Made by a program: the position numbers and the translations under genes
Notes under the pieces: model-generated
Database searches by the model: none
What the model was told of the DNA's origin: nothing
Seen by the model: only the letters and a program-made list of their open reading frames with translations
Shown here: positions 33,664-46,256 of the stretch, piece by piece
Position numbering within the stretch: the first letter of the stretch is position 1
How the letters are laid out: each line of letters opens with the position of its first letter
Source of the DNA: Nemophila menziesii
Lineage: Eukaryota > Streptophyta > Magnoliopsida > Boraginales > Hydrophyllaceae
NCBI GenBank assembly: GCA_029959085.1
Contig: JARWIR010000035.1
Span: forward strand, 1,579,501 to 1,643,500
DNA: 64,000 nt
Direction of reading: 5' to 3'

Positions 33664-35796
33664 GTACATATTTAATTTCTTTTGACACAAACAAAAATGG
33701 TGTTTGTAGATAAAATTATGCTACCAAAGATTTATTTGTATGATTACATACAAAGAAAGCCCGGCTCTTATCATTGAAGGGAAAATCGAATGGAAAAGAA
33801 GAGCTGAATTTACTGAAAGAAGGAAATATTTCTAATTCGTTCAAAGGATAAGGATGCAAATGAGGATGAACATACTCATAATGATAAAATTATAGTCTGG
33901 GGTCATTCTCTATATTTTATTTTCTTAAATATGTAAGATTATAATATGTAAACCCCTTTTAATTTTATTTGTTGGAATGTAATAGAACATACTTTAAAGT
34001 ACACTTTTCATTTCACTTTTGTAAATTAATAACATTTTTTATAAAAAATTATGATTTTCTTATATAAGGACCGATGATCTTAATTATTAGATCTATTTTT
34101 AGACATACTATGTAATGAGACTAGTTTTAATTTGAATGTGTAAGAATGTTTGCTCTCTAGTTTTTTCTAGTATATCATTTTAGGTGTCTAGTGTAGAATC
34201 TTTACATACATTCGTAGTGGTACTTTTCTAAATATATGTTTAATTTCATTGAAATTCATTAACCTAAAGTTTTTCTTGCAACTCAATATCCACTTCTTGA
34301 TATCAATAAACAATGTGTTTGATTCTATAGAGTCTAATGCCAAAAATATAAAGGATTAAGTAAAACTCATAATGATTTGAGCAATAATATATTCTGACAA
34401 GAAATTTATATGGTGTATGATAATATATACAAGTTTCTCTTAAATTTACTTGAAAGTGAATGTTACAATATATACAACCTTAGATGGTTTAAAACTCGTA
34501 TGTCATACATAAAACCTATGTGAACAAATATAAAATATATTACTCAACTATGGTTGATATATTTAGTATTTAATAAATATATATTATTACCTTAAGAAAA
34601 ACTTTCTTTGGTTAGAATCATGGTTTCTCAAGTTTTGAAGTCTCTTAAACAAGTTTGTCATGTATGTCTTGATTACTAAAACTACTTCATGTAGTTCACC
34701 AAAATATTCATCACACCTAAATATTACAGGGATTAGTACTCTCACGTGTCTTGTTCTTCAAAATCCATTAATTATCCCTAACCTAAGTATAGTTACCTAG
34801 ACTAATATAAAACATTGCTCATATGATCTCATGAAATTATATTTCTACTATACTGTTCAATTATTTTGATTATTTTCATATTTTACATTGATCAATATGT
34901 TAAATCAATATTCCAAATCAATTAGGTTATCTCAACTGTTCAGGACCTTGTCTCTCAATCAAGAGGTACAGATGTCGAATCCCTAACATTGTATTATTTT
35001 AGGAAAAAATTATTCCTTAAAATGTTTAGTCATGTATACCACATACTAATATTCTATATATAACATATAATTAAGGATTTTTTTGACCATGTAAGAATAC
35101 TCGTGTAAGATAGATAATGTAGTTATTAAAGTATGATTTAGCGACAAATAGGTGTTATTATAAGAAGGTTAATATTTTCACAGTATGAAGGTTTTGAAAA
35201 AATTTAAGAAGTAAGAATGGTATCATATGAATAAGGATATGAATGTTCATTTAAGTAAGATATAATTTGCATTATTATATATTATCCATTTATAAAAAAC
35301 TAGTTATCCAAAAAAATTACAAAATATATCAAAATTGTTTGGAATAAACTAATGGTGACATAAGTATATTATGTCTTCAAGTCATGATATATATTATCCT
35401 AATTTAATAGAAAAAGTCTAAAAAAACCTTTTTGCACAAATCCTTTATAATATAAATCTGTCTATGAAATTGAAATTTTTTATATATAAATTAACCCAAT
35501 ATCTATATCATAAAATAAAAGTAATTCTAAGATATAGATCTTTTAACATAAATAGTGGCCAATATCATTTGAGAGCCCAGTTGTCATTAAGAAAATTAAT
35601 TATTTATTCTTTAATTTTTCATTAAAAAAATAACTTAACACATTGGACAACTATTTCTTATTAATTTCTAAAAAAATAAAAAATAAACAAACAAACACAA
35701 AAAAACATATTTCATTTTTTAAATTAAACCTAATATCATTACTTTTCCTTCATCCTTCACTCACCTTTGCACCATTCCCCCAATGGACTACTATTC
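33664..35796 (+). other. AT-rich, no gene seen
   Basis: After the possible third exon (about 33,706-33,900) I see nothing supportable: no long frame, no repeat boundary and no transposon motif on either strand. Confidence 0.5.
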
Positions 35797-36054
35797 TCCA
35801 CCATTTTCATACTCATCTTTCCACCAAGCAGCCATTAGAGTACAATTCTCTACCATCTTCACACTCACCTTTCCACCAAGACGCCACTCAAGTACCATTC
35901 TCCACCATCTTCCCCTCACATTTCCAACTAACCACTGGTTGATAGTATTCTCCATCATCATCACAGTCACTTTTTCACCAAGCCGTCGCTCGAGTACAAT
36001 TCTACACCATCTTCACACTCATCGGTCCACAACTCTACAACTTGAGTACCAGTA
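35797..36054 (+). repeat. 52-bp minisatellite, five units
   Basis: Units start at 35,797, 35,849, 35,901, 35,951 and 36,003. They share t(c/t)caccatcttcacactca, cctttccaccaag and gagtacaattc. Four units are 52 bp and the third is 50 bp. The array is C-rich in an AT-rich region, so two overlapping reading frames stay open through it (one reads TILHHL and FSTIF repeatedly), but 52 is not a multiple of three and the frame rotates unit by unit. Preceding bases near 35,770 look like a partial unit. Confidence 0.9.
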
Positions 36055-36224
36055 ACGATTATCCTTTTCACCATTCGACTACCATTATCCACCTCTACAA
36101 ACTCACATTTCCACTATGAAGCTCTCCTGGAACCCAAATTATGTTAGTTATTTAATTTTTAACTTAAAATCTTATTTAAGTTTAAATGGTTTTTAGATTT
36201 TCTCTGTGTCTCTTTTCTGTGCAG

Positions 36225-36300
36225 CTAGGGAACCATATGCCACCATCGTCAACCTGGCTTGCATACGCCATCAACAATCGGAGAACCCAAAGTAAGGTAA
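36225..36300 (+). repeat. Sequence related to the foldback arm
   Basis: ccaccatcgtcaacctggctt, catcaacaatcggagaaccc and aaagtaaggtaa match the left arm of the foldback element around 15,936-15,992 (ccaccatcgtcacacggctt, catcaacaatcgaagaaccc, taaggtaaaat). It is a diverged relative or a common source sequence. It also has cag and GTAAG borders (cag|ctaggg ... aagtaag|gtaag), so it could have been an exon. Confidence 0.6.
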
Positions 36301-36588
36301 GATTAGTTGGTCCCTAATTAATCTTAATAACCCTATATGACATCATGTTGTAGAAGGTTTTGTTGGACAACAATACAGGGAGACTTTGCTTTTCTACAGA
36401 TTCAAGCTTAGAAGTCCTAAACACAATCTTATAGAAATACATACCTTTGAGTATTGTTGATTTTAGAATGGTTGATTTTAAATGAAACCTAAACATTATT
36501 TAATTTGTGTCTCTATCTATACACACTTGCAAGAACATAATCATACATATATTTTTTTTCTGAAAATTAGAAATACCTTCTGCAAACT

Positions 36589-39236
36589 TTCAGTAGGACG
36601 CCTCAAGCATGGGGAGAATTATTTTCTTTATTTTGATGTTAAATTCATATATTTTTATATTTACTATAAGCTTATTTTTTTACTTTTCTGATACAGAACT
36701 TGAAGGATTGAAAATGAAACATTTCAGCAAACTTGTTGCAGGTACATCTGGTATGTACCCAAATAAAAAGGTATGTAATAACTTAGTACCAATATTATAT
36801 TCTAATGCTTTTATCTTGCATTTTTTAATGAAACTATGGTTTTACCTTTTGTTATTCCTAATTTCATATTGGTGAGTGTCTTGTTGTGTGGTGGAGGCTA
36901 AGTTTTGAAACTATAATCTGACCATACTGCCTTTCTCATATAACTATATCTATGGTATAATAGTGCCAATTCTATATATGGTATAGTTTTATGTGTTACT
37001 ACATCTGCTATGTTATGTGTAAACGTAAATTATTCTTGTATATTGGGAAATATTATTCATGAAGCCTGTTATCATAGAAACATGGCATATGTTTCTTCTA
37101 ATCTTATTAGTAAAATTTATTTATGAGAACTCAGTTACTATGAAAAATTCATGTTAGTATTGTCCTAATTCCTCTTATATGACTTATTATCAGTTAATTG
37201 ATTTTGCTAAATCCCGTCACCAGTCTTTTTCTCATTTATAATGTCTAACTATTCATATGCATTTAAAGTAATGAATATACTCTATAACCTTAATAAATCA
37301 AAAATATACCTTGGTGGAAGGGTAGAGATGAAACATTAATCTATATTACTTTCTTATAACTTTTATTTTGTAAGTATTTTTGACTGATAACATGAATTTA
37401 TAAACTTAGTTTATACATATTGTGATAGTCATGAATTACCCTTATAGTGTGTTATGGATTCTTGGGACATGTGTTTGGTAATTAAACATGTAGGATAATA
37501 TATGTTTGGTTAAATAGAAAACACATAATCACAAGAAATAATGGACACAACAACTTCAATCGCACGATTCAAAAGAAAGAGAAACAAGATCAAAATTGTG
37601 TTTAAATATTTATCATATTAGATTTCCTTTAGTCAATCCAGTACATGTTCCCTAACGACCATCAAAAATATTAACCACTTCTAACTAGATGTTATTTATT
37701 GGGAGAATATCACGAATAATTCTAATGTTATTAATAGACTAAGTAGATAACTTCAGTTCTTCTAGAAATGTAACTAATATCTACTTATTCATTTTGTAAT
37801 ACTTTATAAACCTTTTCTTTATATATATCTCATTATAGCTGCTCCTAAGAGGATTCTTATGTAAATACTATTGGACGTACCTTCATATCCCTTTCCTAGG
37901 TGTGGTATCTCTCTTATGCTGTTTGCAAGATAATTCAATTAGGTAATTTTTTTTTTACATGAAACGAGGTAGAGGTCCTGATAAAGAAAAGTATCGAGGT
38001 ATGTTTTTTATTATTTTATTGGCATTTTCTATAGGGATCACTCCCAATATCACACGGTTAAAATCCACATTTCCATGACTAGGTGATTTAAATACAAAAC
38101 TTATTACAGGTAGTTACAAGACAAAGGTCATGGAGCATTATTTATATAGGATGATCGTACCAGTTATTTTCTCGAGAATGAAGAATAGATTAACAAAGGA
38201 TTGTAAATACAACTATATGGAGAGGATGAAGAGCTTATCTTCTTTATTGAGTTATTAGTCCAACACATACTTGACTTTTCCGAGAAATCATTTAACAAGA
38301 TTTATGTTTGCATCAATTGAATAAGAGTTCATGTGGAAAAGAATTGTGTATATGTTCTTGTTGAAGACAAATTACATCTTACCATTCCATAACTTAAGAA
38401 CACAAGCTACCATCCATTTCATGCAGCAATCAACACTCCTTTAGGTGGATATAATCCTTCCTAGCCAAAAGGAAAAGATAGTCCTCATAATTATATTAAC
38501 TAGGAAAGATGACCAACTCTAACAAAGCTAATGTTGTTAAAGATATAGATATCCTACGATCATCCATCAAAATAGGGATATATGTGATCGATGTCTTTAT
38601 AGACACTTCATTAGAAAACCTAAACTAACTAAAAAAGTAATGATGTCCCTATAGGGGGACCCAACCATAACGACCTTGATAATATTTTTGGCATAAAAAA
38701 AGGTCTACCTAGATTTTTTTCGAGGAAGTCCAACGACATAGATAAATTTACTTTCTTGTATAAGTGCAAAGGTTCAATGTTGATCAAGATACTTGACCCG
38801 CCCAACATCTGAAGAAAATGTTATATAACAAGAATTATCAGTTCATTATGGATGAATTAAAATGGCTGATCTAAGACGAAAACATCCATGAGGTAGAGTA
38901 TGAAACTTGGGTTCCTAATATTGTCATTTTTGAAAATTACAATAGACAATGTCATATTTGCCCAGTATATACAAACTTGTATAAAACATGTAGCAAAGAC
39001 TTTTTTTTCATTAACTAATATTTCTTGGTTACTCAATGAACCTAGAACCCAAATATTCTAGACAATCATGGTAACATAGAGTGATAATTGATTACCTAAA
39101 TTTCCAAATGAAGATGATAATAATACATTTATTACTAAGCTATTTTTATACTACTATTGTGTCATGCAATCTAGATTATAGAATGTCAATGACTCTAACT
39201 AATGCTTAATTGATAAAGTATTACATCTCTAAATGG
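36589..39236 (+). other. Single-copy stretch between the two B copies
   Basis: It has no second copy in the window. It is the natural continuation of block B on its left side and meets the second copy at gtgcaaagcg (39,237). Apart from the exon-like piece at 36,697-36,770 I see no gene. 38,380-38,470 reads LKNTSYHPFHAAINTPLGGY with stops, without a family match. Confidence 0.6.
36697..36770 (+). other. Exon-like 74-bp island
   Basis: It follows a pyrimidine-rich tctgatacag acceptor and ends aaaaag|gtatgt, a good donor. The open frame reads LEGLKMKHFSKLVAGTSGMY, PNKK. No family is recognised. It lies just right of the B/B' match end, so it exists once in this window. Confidence 0.35.
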
Positions 39237-39429
39237 GTGCAAAGCGTGGAGGTTTCAAATCTTTGAAGCTAGAATTTGATAATTCGATTCTCACACAACG
39301 GCTTAAGGTATGTAATCCTTATTATACTTTGTTTTAAATTCTTAAATCGCAGCTAGATTATATACTAGGATTGCAATTTCTATTTTCTACTGTATTATAT
39401 GTGATATAATTGTGTTGCAATATCCTCCA
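39237..39429 (+). mobile_element. Truncated copia LTR (last 193 bp)
   Basis: Matches the last part of LTR1 and LTR2 from gtgcaaagcgtggagg to CCTCCA. The truncation point is the left end of the B' duplication. gtgc is shared by the incoming and resident sequence. Confidence 0.9.
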
Positions 39430-39431
39430 AT

Positions 39432-39443
39432 TGGTATCAGAGC
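39432..39443 (+). other. Third primer binding site
   Basis: TGGTATCAGAGC after the truncated LTR, as at 18,395 and 26,624. Confidence 0.95.
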
Positions 39444-42160
39444 TAGCTTGTTGCAATTTAATAAATTTAAATAATTATATTATTTGATAATATATGAGTT
39501 TTTCTTTAAGAATTTATATAAAAATTATTTTTATATATTTAATTATTTATCTGTACTCATAAGCTTGGCTGCGATTCTTTTTCTGTTAGTCTTAATTTCA
39601 ATAAGTAACCATAACAAAAGTTGTTTCTTTTGGTTGATTGTTCATCTAAAAAATTTACAGTAGATACTGCCTTGCTTTGGGTATAAATGGGTTACTGTAT
39701 TGTTCATGTGGTGACTGGTTTTTTATTTTTTAAAAGAAAGCTTCTATCTGTTTTTGTTCTTTTTGTCTGGCTTTATTTAAAAAAAAAAAAAGACACCTGC
39801 ACAAGGTTTGTTGAAGCCTTGTATTGAACACTGCTTTATTGCGAAAGATTTGTTGAAACATTGTTTGAACAATTGCTTCTTTATTTATTTTTCTTTGTTG
39901 TGTTTCGAAAGAAAAAAAACAAATTGTTGTCATACAAAATTTGTGGTCAGACAAATTGTTGTCCGCTAGCCTATTGGTTTATCTTGAAAAAAAAAGACAA
40001 ATAGATTGTTGGATTTTTCTTTAATTTTTGTTTTGTTTAAAATAAATATTAAGGATGGTTGTAAAATTTTTTCACATGAGTCATGTAGTGATGTCTCCCT
40101 ATTTGTGATGAATTAATATTAGTTGGAGACATCATTTTTAGTGATTTAGGAAGTCTTCTAGTCGATTTTCTTGAGAAATGCTACACTCTCCTATTTTGAG
40201 TCTTAATTTAGTAAATTATTGTTTTTAGAGCATATTGGGTTTAATTATTTATTTAGTGTGAAGCTTTAAAGATAATTATGGAGATTAATTAGAGTCCAAG
40301 TCAAAGACTACAAGATATGGAAAGAGATAAGCATGGTAATTGGAGATAAGGAAAGAAAAGATAAAATCATGGAAAAGGAAAGTTGCCTTAAATCTGAATT
40401 TCAGCACCTACGACCACAAATAAGCTTATATCTCAATATTGGTGTGGAATTTGGAGAAACGGTCAAGAGAAAAGTTGGATATCTTTCCGAGACGATGAAT
40501 TTTGACTACTCATATACGTCAAATGGATGAGTATTGAAGCTGTTAGGACCAAAACAAAAACGGGCATGATTTCATGTTTTAGGGTTACGAATTTGAGTTG
40601 GGCTAGGAGTCCACTACTTACCTTCTCCTTCAAGAAAACAAATTAGGGTTCCTAAACACCTATAAATACACCCTTATACCATTGTAAACATGTCCTTGCT
40701 CAGTTTAAAGCTTAGGCTTAGTCCTTACTTGTATTTTCTCACTTTTAAATAATAGCTTAGTCCTTTAATTTAATATTCATCCTTAGTATCAAGCTATTCA
40801 TCCAAGAAGCAAGCTTACCTATAGAAGAAGACAAGAAGCACGAAGTTGGAGAGTGACAAACTCCTCTTCTACATCTCACCTTCTCTATATTTAGGGTAAT
40901 TAGCTATAAGTTGTGGCTTCACCATATTTCTAAACTTTTATTTTGTAAGTTTTACTTTCAATTGTTGGGTTATTATTTTGTCTTTAATTCCATAATAATA
41001 TTTGTTATTTTAATTGATTTGAGCTTGGCGTATATTGTTATTATGTGTTTTGACTTATTGTTACATCCCTAGATTTGGCCAATTTTAGGATTATTCTTAG
41101 TTATTGACAACACCACATAATCGTCTAGTTTTGATCCCTTGCCTAACTAGATAGCCATAAAGGTTTGATTTAATCACCAATCATTACTCAGGAATCCTTG
41201 GTAGTGGAGAGGTTGCTCCTAAACCTTATAGAGGCTAGGTAGAATTTAGAATACTGGTTAATATATAATGCTTAATCTGTGACAGGTTAGAATAACAACT
41301 TAGTAAAATAGACTCATAATATTAATCCTAATCTATTAGACTTACATCCATATTTATTAATCTGCATTCTTATTTATTATTTCTCATCAGATAGTTATTC
41401 ATATTATTTTATCCTTTTATATAAACATCTAAATTCATCTACACTTGTTAAACATAAGTAAATCTAACTGATTAATTCCCTGCGAACGAATTTAACTTAT
41501 TATAAAACTTGCAAACGATCTGTGATACTTGCAGTGAATTCTGTCGTTCTCAAGGGTGTGTGATCTTTATTATTATCTTTATTTATCTATTATTTAATCA
41601 CATTTTCCCCCCACCATGTAGACAAAAGGAAAATAGTTTTTCTTTGTACTCCAACTATTTAAAAATAAAATATTATTTTTTATACCAAGTGCTCTTGGGT
41701 ATTTTTGATAACATGGCTAATAGCATTATAGGTGTATTTTATTAAAAGATAAGTTACTGTTATGTAGTACTTTTCTATTAATTAATTAGTTGATTAATAT
41801 TTCTTTTAGTAAATTACATACTATAAGTATATTTGATGAAATATACTAAAATTATATATTACTAAAAATTGTTTTAGTAATAAAATATAAATACTTAGAT
41901 TATGAATACTAAGTTATTTATTTCCACTTGACATTAAAATTATTGGGTTTTATTAGATTTGATATATAAGATATTTCGTGAGACTTATCCATCGCAAGTA
42001 GAGTTTCTAATTTGTTAAGTTTACAATTTTGATCTGACTACCAGGTGAACTTGTAGTTCGAGTACAAATTATAAAACTCTAGATTGTTTTCTAATAGGAT
42101 TAACTTATTAATTTTACATTTTTAGTCTGGACTATCCAGAGGATGCGAGATTGATAATAT
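39444..42160 (+). mobile_element. Copia-associated leader, copy 3
   Basis: Part of the B' duplication and most similar to copy 2. Small changes include the loss of one acaaattgttgtc unit and of a few bases near 39,831 (cctgctgctttatt against ctgctttatt). The TATA-type box is at about 40,661. It has the same break after gagattgataatat as copy 2. Confidence 0.9.
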
Positions 42161-42325
42161 ATTCTTTGGACAATCATTACTCTCTTAGTGAAGCTGCAGA
42201 CTGACATTGCTCAATCCATGGTTGTGGCAGATAATGTAGCGGCCTATAATTGTGTTCTCAATTTATATGGATGTAACATATATTGTAAGATTTTGGTATT
42301 ATGCATGAGAAGGTGTGCATTCTTG

Positions 42326-42537
42326 GAGACAACATAAGCCATATCACCAACACGAAGAATCTAGTTTAACACTCAAGAAATAAAAATATTAAGATCCTAA
42401 AGCATTACATTCGTGATCAATCTAACAATAGAAATATTGTACTAAATTTTGTAGAATCACCAAATTAATTGGCTGGCATATTCACCAAGTTGTTACCTTC
42501 AGATTAATTTGACAAGATATGATGTGAATTAGTTATG
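42326..42537 (+). pseudogene. Copia RNase H C-terminal tail (B' copy)
   Basis: Same reading as 29,537-29,748 with scattered changes (for example aataagaata against aataaaaata). The stops are shared, so the decay came before the duplication. Confidence 0.85.
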
Positions 42538-42728
42538 AAAGTCTTATTATGGTATCTCTCCTTTTCATCCCGTAATTTTCTTAATTTCGATATTGCAAAT
42601 GGGTGAGAGTAAAACGTTATGAGTCATAATATATGCGTTATTTATAGGGATATAAAAGTGCATCATCTATAAGGGAGATAAATCATTCACGGAGATATCA
42701 TAAGAAGAAGGACACCATCTTCCAAGGA

Positions 42729-42958
42729 AACCATTCCTTGTCCCTTTTACCAATACATCATTGGAGATCCTTACACTTCAAAATAAAACACCACGTCTCT
42801 TCATATCACAAGACAAAACGAATGGACACACCATCTTCAATGAAAACTGGTGGGCACAACCTTATGAAAAGTTCAAGATCGACTCGCTCTACAACACTGT
42901 TCACCGAATCGAGCAAGATGAGCATGGAATCACCCCCAATTTAGATGGATATAAGTAA
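42729..42958 (+). other. Unrecognised exon-like open stretch (B' copy)
   Basis: Same peptide and donor as 29,940-30,169. The repeated gacacacc just upstream is two bases shorter here. The follow-on piece at 43,024-43,212 differs by two residues (G to E near the start, F to I). Confidence 0.35.
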
Positions 42959-44153
42959 GTAATCAACTACCCAATCTAATTCAACTGATTTAAAAAAGAA
43001 CCATCGAGAATTGAATTATTTACATGGAAAATAAGAAGAAACACTTCAACAACCGAACAAAAATGGGAACTTGGTTCTTGATGCACACACCCTATTCAAA
43101 AACTGATATAGAGAATATGGAAATCGGTATCCTTGAATTGGGAACTTGTATTCAACACAAACCTGTAGAATATTGTGCAATGCAAAAAATAAGCTTTCAC
43201 ATAAATTTGTGAGTAAAATATGAGAAATTGTGCATGAGGATAATCCCAAGGACTCATTAGTTGTCACAAACACAAACAAATAATCATTCCAAGATGTCAA
43301 ATGAAAGCCAAAAGTAGGAACATAATCATAAATGGTAAAAAATATATGAGCCTATGCTCCTAATAATTGAAGATATTAGAACTAAATGTGTGTGATAATA
43401 AATTTGTATGTTTATTATATGAAACCATTATTTTCATTAAACTTGAATCGATATTAGTTTCATATGATCCAATTCAATGAAACAAAAGAATTTATCTATG
43501 CGCCTAAACAATTAATATAATGTATTAGTCAATATAGTTTTACTTTTTGTTTGTATTTGACTATAATATTAAAATTGTATAAGAATTATATTTTCTACTT
43601 TTATCAAAATAGAGCTTTGATTACCCATAAAATTTGTATTACTTTTCACCATAGTATATTATATTCATTTTTTTTGTTAATTGACACTTCTGTTTCAGTA
43701 TAAAAAACAAAGGTTTAGTGGCCCAACTAAATATCCAAACATTAGACCCAATAAAAATTATTGTTTAGTATAGAAGTTCAATTCCTTAGTCCATGTTATC
43801 CATTCTTTAATCCTTTTGTTATTTTAACCTAACCCAAAAAGTTATTATATAATTAATTTTATTTTAAAACCCTATATTATATCTATCACATGTTTCTCTA
43901 TCACTCTCTTTCTATTCAATCGCGGCCTCTTCAATAAAAGACTATTTTTTTACTTTCACAATAAAAAAACTTAATTCTTAAGCATTATCTTCTTCGATTG
44001 ATTCATATATATTGTAAGTTATTTCTAAATGGTTTATAAAAATATATGATGTATCCTTTAATACAACATCAAATATCAGGTACGCAAATTTAAAATTTAT
44101 ATATATAATTGTTATGTTTTACTAATATTTAACAGTGTAGATATTAATGATTT

Positions 44154-44154
<1 letters not shown>

Positions 44155-44201
<47 letters not shown>
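44155..44201 (+). repeat. (TA)n microsatellite (B' copy)
   Basis: Nearly the same length as the 31,364-31,410 tract. Followed by a single copy of the 209-bp sequence. Confidence 0.95.
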
Positions 44202-44205
<4 letters not shown>

Positions 44206-45214
44206 GCAACGTTATAGTTGTATTATATTATAATATTATATATTAATTCAATAAGAATATATATTTGTTTAATTTTTATATATTTTTGCATATCTTTGAT
44301 CTTTAATAAAAAAATATTATGGATCTAAATTTTGTTACAATGATTGGGTAATTTTAAATTATTTTTTATAAAATTTAATTTTATGTGTATCTGACATATA
44401 CTAGATCTATAACAATTACTATTATAGATCAGTTTTTTTATTATTCATATACATAGATAAAGTTACTTTCTTGTTATCTGGTATATCATTTTATAAATTA
44501 TGTATTGATTTAATATTTTTTTTAAATAATTTAGTGTAATTTAGTGTATTTTAGTGTAGATTAGTGTATTTAGTGTTTAATATTATTCATATACTTAAGT
44601 ATAAATCTACTTTTTTTGTATTTGGTGTAGTATTTTAAAAATTATGTATATATTTAATTTAGTGTTTCATGTTATTACATTATTTAAATCTTTTATAATT
44701 AATAATTTAGTATTTATTTAAGTTAATAAAATTTTCTATTTTATAAATTATAAATAATTATAATGTATTTTTGAATATAATTTTAATATATTATATCTAT
44801 AATAATCTATTCTATATATATAATTTGTGTTAATGTTATTTAGTATGTACTTAGAGTCACAGATTTTATTAATCTAAATAATGAGGTCAAATTATATATG
44901 TATACATGTGTGTATGTTTATTTGTATTTTATTGTACTATTTTGTATTTTTGTATTCAGTCTGAATTGAATTACGTAAATTTGTATTATTGTTAAATATG
45001 TTGTTTTTGTTGAATAAAATATTTCTAGATTTTTTTATCTTAAACAAATTAAAGAAATCTAGTTCAGTCTAACATTTATACTTTCCATGTGGGTTTTATT
45101 CACCCCTATTAAAATATATAGATTAAGAAAATTGAATCCATCAATTTTTTGCATAATAGTTATCCTATGTCAATATAAATATTTAATTTTTATGTTTATA
45201 TGTATATGTGGCAG

Positions 45215-46256
45215 GTAAAGAATTTCATAAATGCTAAGGATATTCAAGAAGATAAATATTTGATCATTGATCATGTCATTTCAATTAGGTAATTATAAGA
45301 ACACTATATAATAAAACAGAGTGTTAGTTACATGAAACTATTATTTGTGATTCTATATCTAACTTCTATATTTTAAAACCTAATTTGTTTTTTCTATTTT
45401 CATTAATAAAACGAAGATATTATAGTAACCATAATAGTAAAAATAAAACAAAAAGAAAGTTTAAACATTGTATTCTTTTAATTAGTATAATTAAATAAAA
45501 AACATTTAGTTTGTTAAAATATATCAAATAATTAAATTTTTTGAAAAAAAAATTAAATCTATATTATACCAAAACTGAATTACCATATAACATATATTGT
45601 TTGAAAGGTTAGTTTCGTTTTGGACATACTCTATAAAAATGAATACTAGTAGTCATACTTTGCATTTTCTTAACTGGCTATAAATAAACTACATTGATAA
45701 ATAGATCTATTGTTTGATTAAACTTTTGATCATATTATTAAGAAAAACGATTCTAATATCTTAAATTAATGATAAATTAAATAAAAGTATAACATAATAT
45801 TTAATTTTTTTAATAAAAGGGGTTATAATTTGTTAAATTGAAGGATTGTATGTTTCAGAGAGGATTATTATCAATTTTTCAAGAAAAATACACTAAGTTT
45901 GATGCTACTAAACATTTTATTCTATTTTGTAGACTTACATGTTAATCAATATTTTATTGTCAATATTTTGTTACTTCTATGTTTTTTTAGGTAATTTACA
46001 ATTTTTAATATAAACTAGAAAAATATTTCATTAATCTACTAAATAAACAAAAAATACTTAAATCTATAGAAAATTTATTAATGTTCTTCTGATACCTAAA
46101 ATGTAAATCACTCATTACTTAAAATGACAAACAACACATCTAATATAATGTTTTTTTTTGTATAAAACAGGATTAATCGGTATTGGATAAACGTTAAAGG
46201 ACTAGGAAGAGTTCTTGGGTTTAGGATGAATGGTGATGTTATAATGACAAAACAAG
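45215..46256 (+). pseudogene. Candidate decayed spliced gene (B' copy), Gln instead of stop
   Basis: Exon a 45,215-45,288 and exon b 46,171-46,256 have the same borders and phase as in block B. Exon b reads INRYWINVKGLGRVLGFRMN, GDVIMTKQ, with CAA at 46,253-46,255 where block B has TAA. It also has Arg for Leu near its start. Both exons are therefore fully open here. No upstream start or downstream open continuation is clear; the possible third exon has stops in both copies. Confidence 0.45.

Larger units (their letters stand above)
26429..36588 (+). repeat. Block B: first copy of a direct duplication of about 10 kb
   Basis: This matches 39,237-49,181 in the same orientation. The offset is 12,808 at the left end, 12,789 near 30,000 and 12,593 near 36,500. 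The left end of the match is gtgcaaagcg inside LTR2; the right end is tgcaaact at 36,588. The main length difference is a 209-bp tandem duplication present only here. Confidence 0.95.

Noticed and set aside
35643..36055. Overlapping Ser/Thr/Pro/His-rich open stretches
   Set aside because: They are produced by the 52-bp C-rich minisatellite, whose unit is not a multiple of three, so no stable repeated peptide is encoded.
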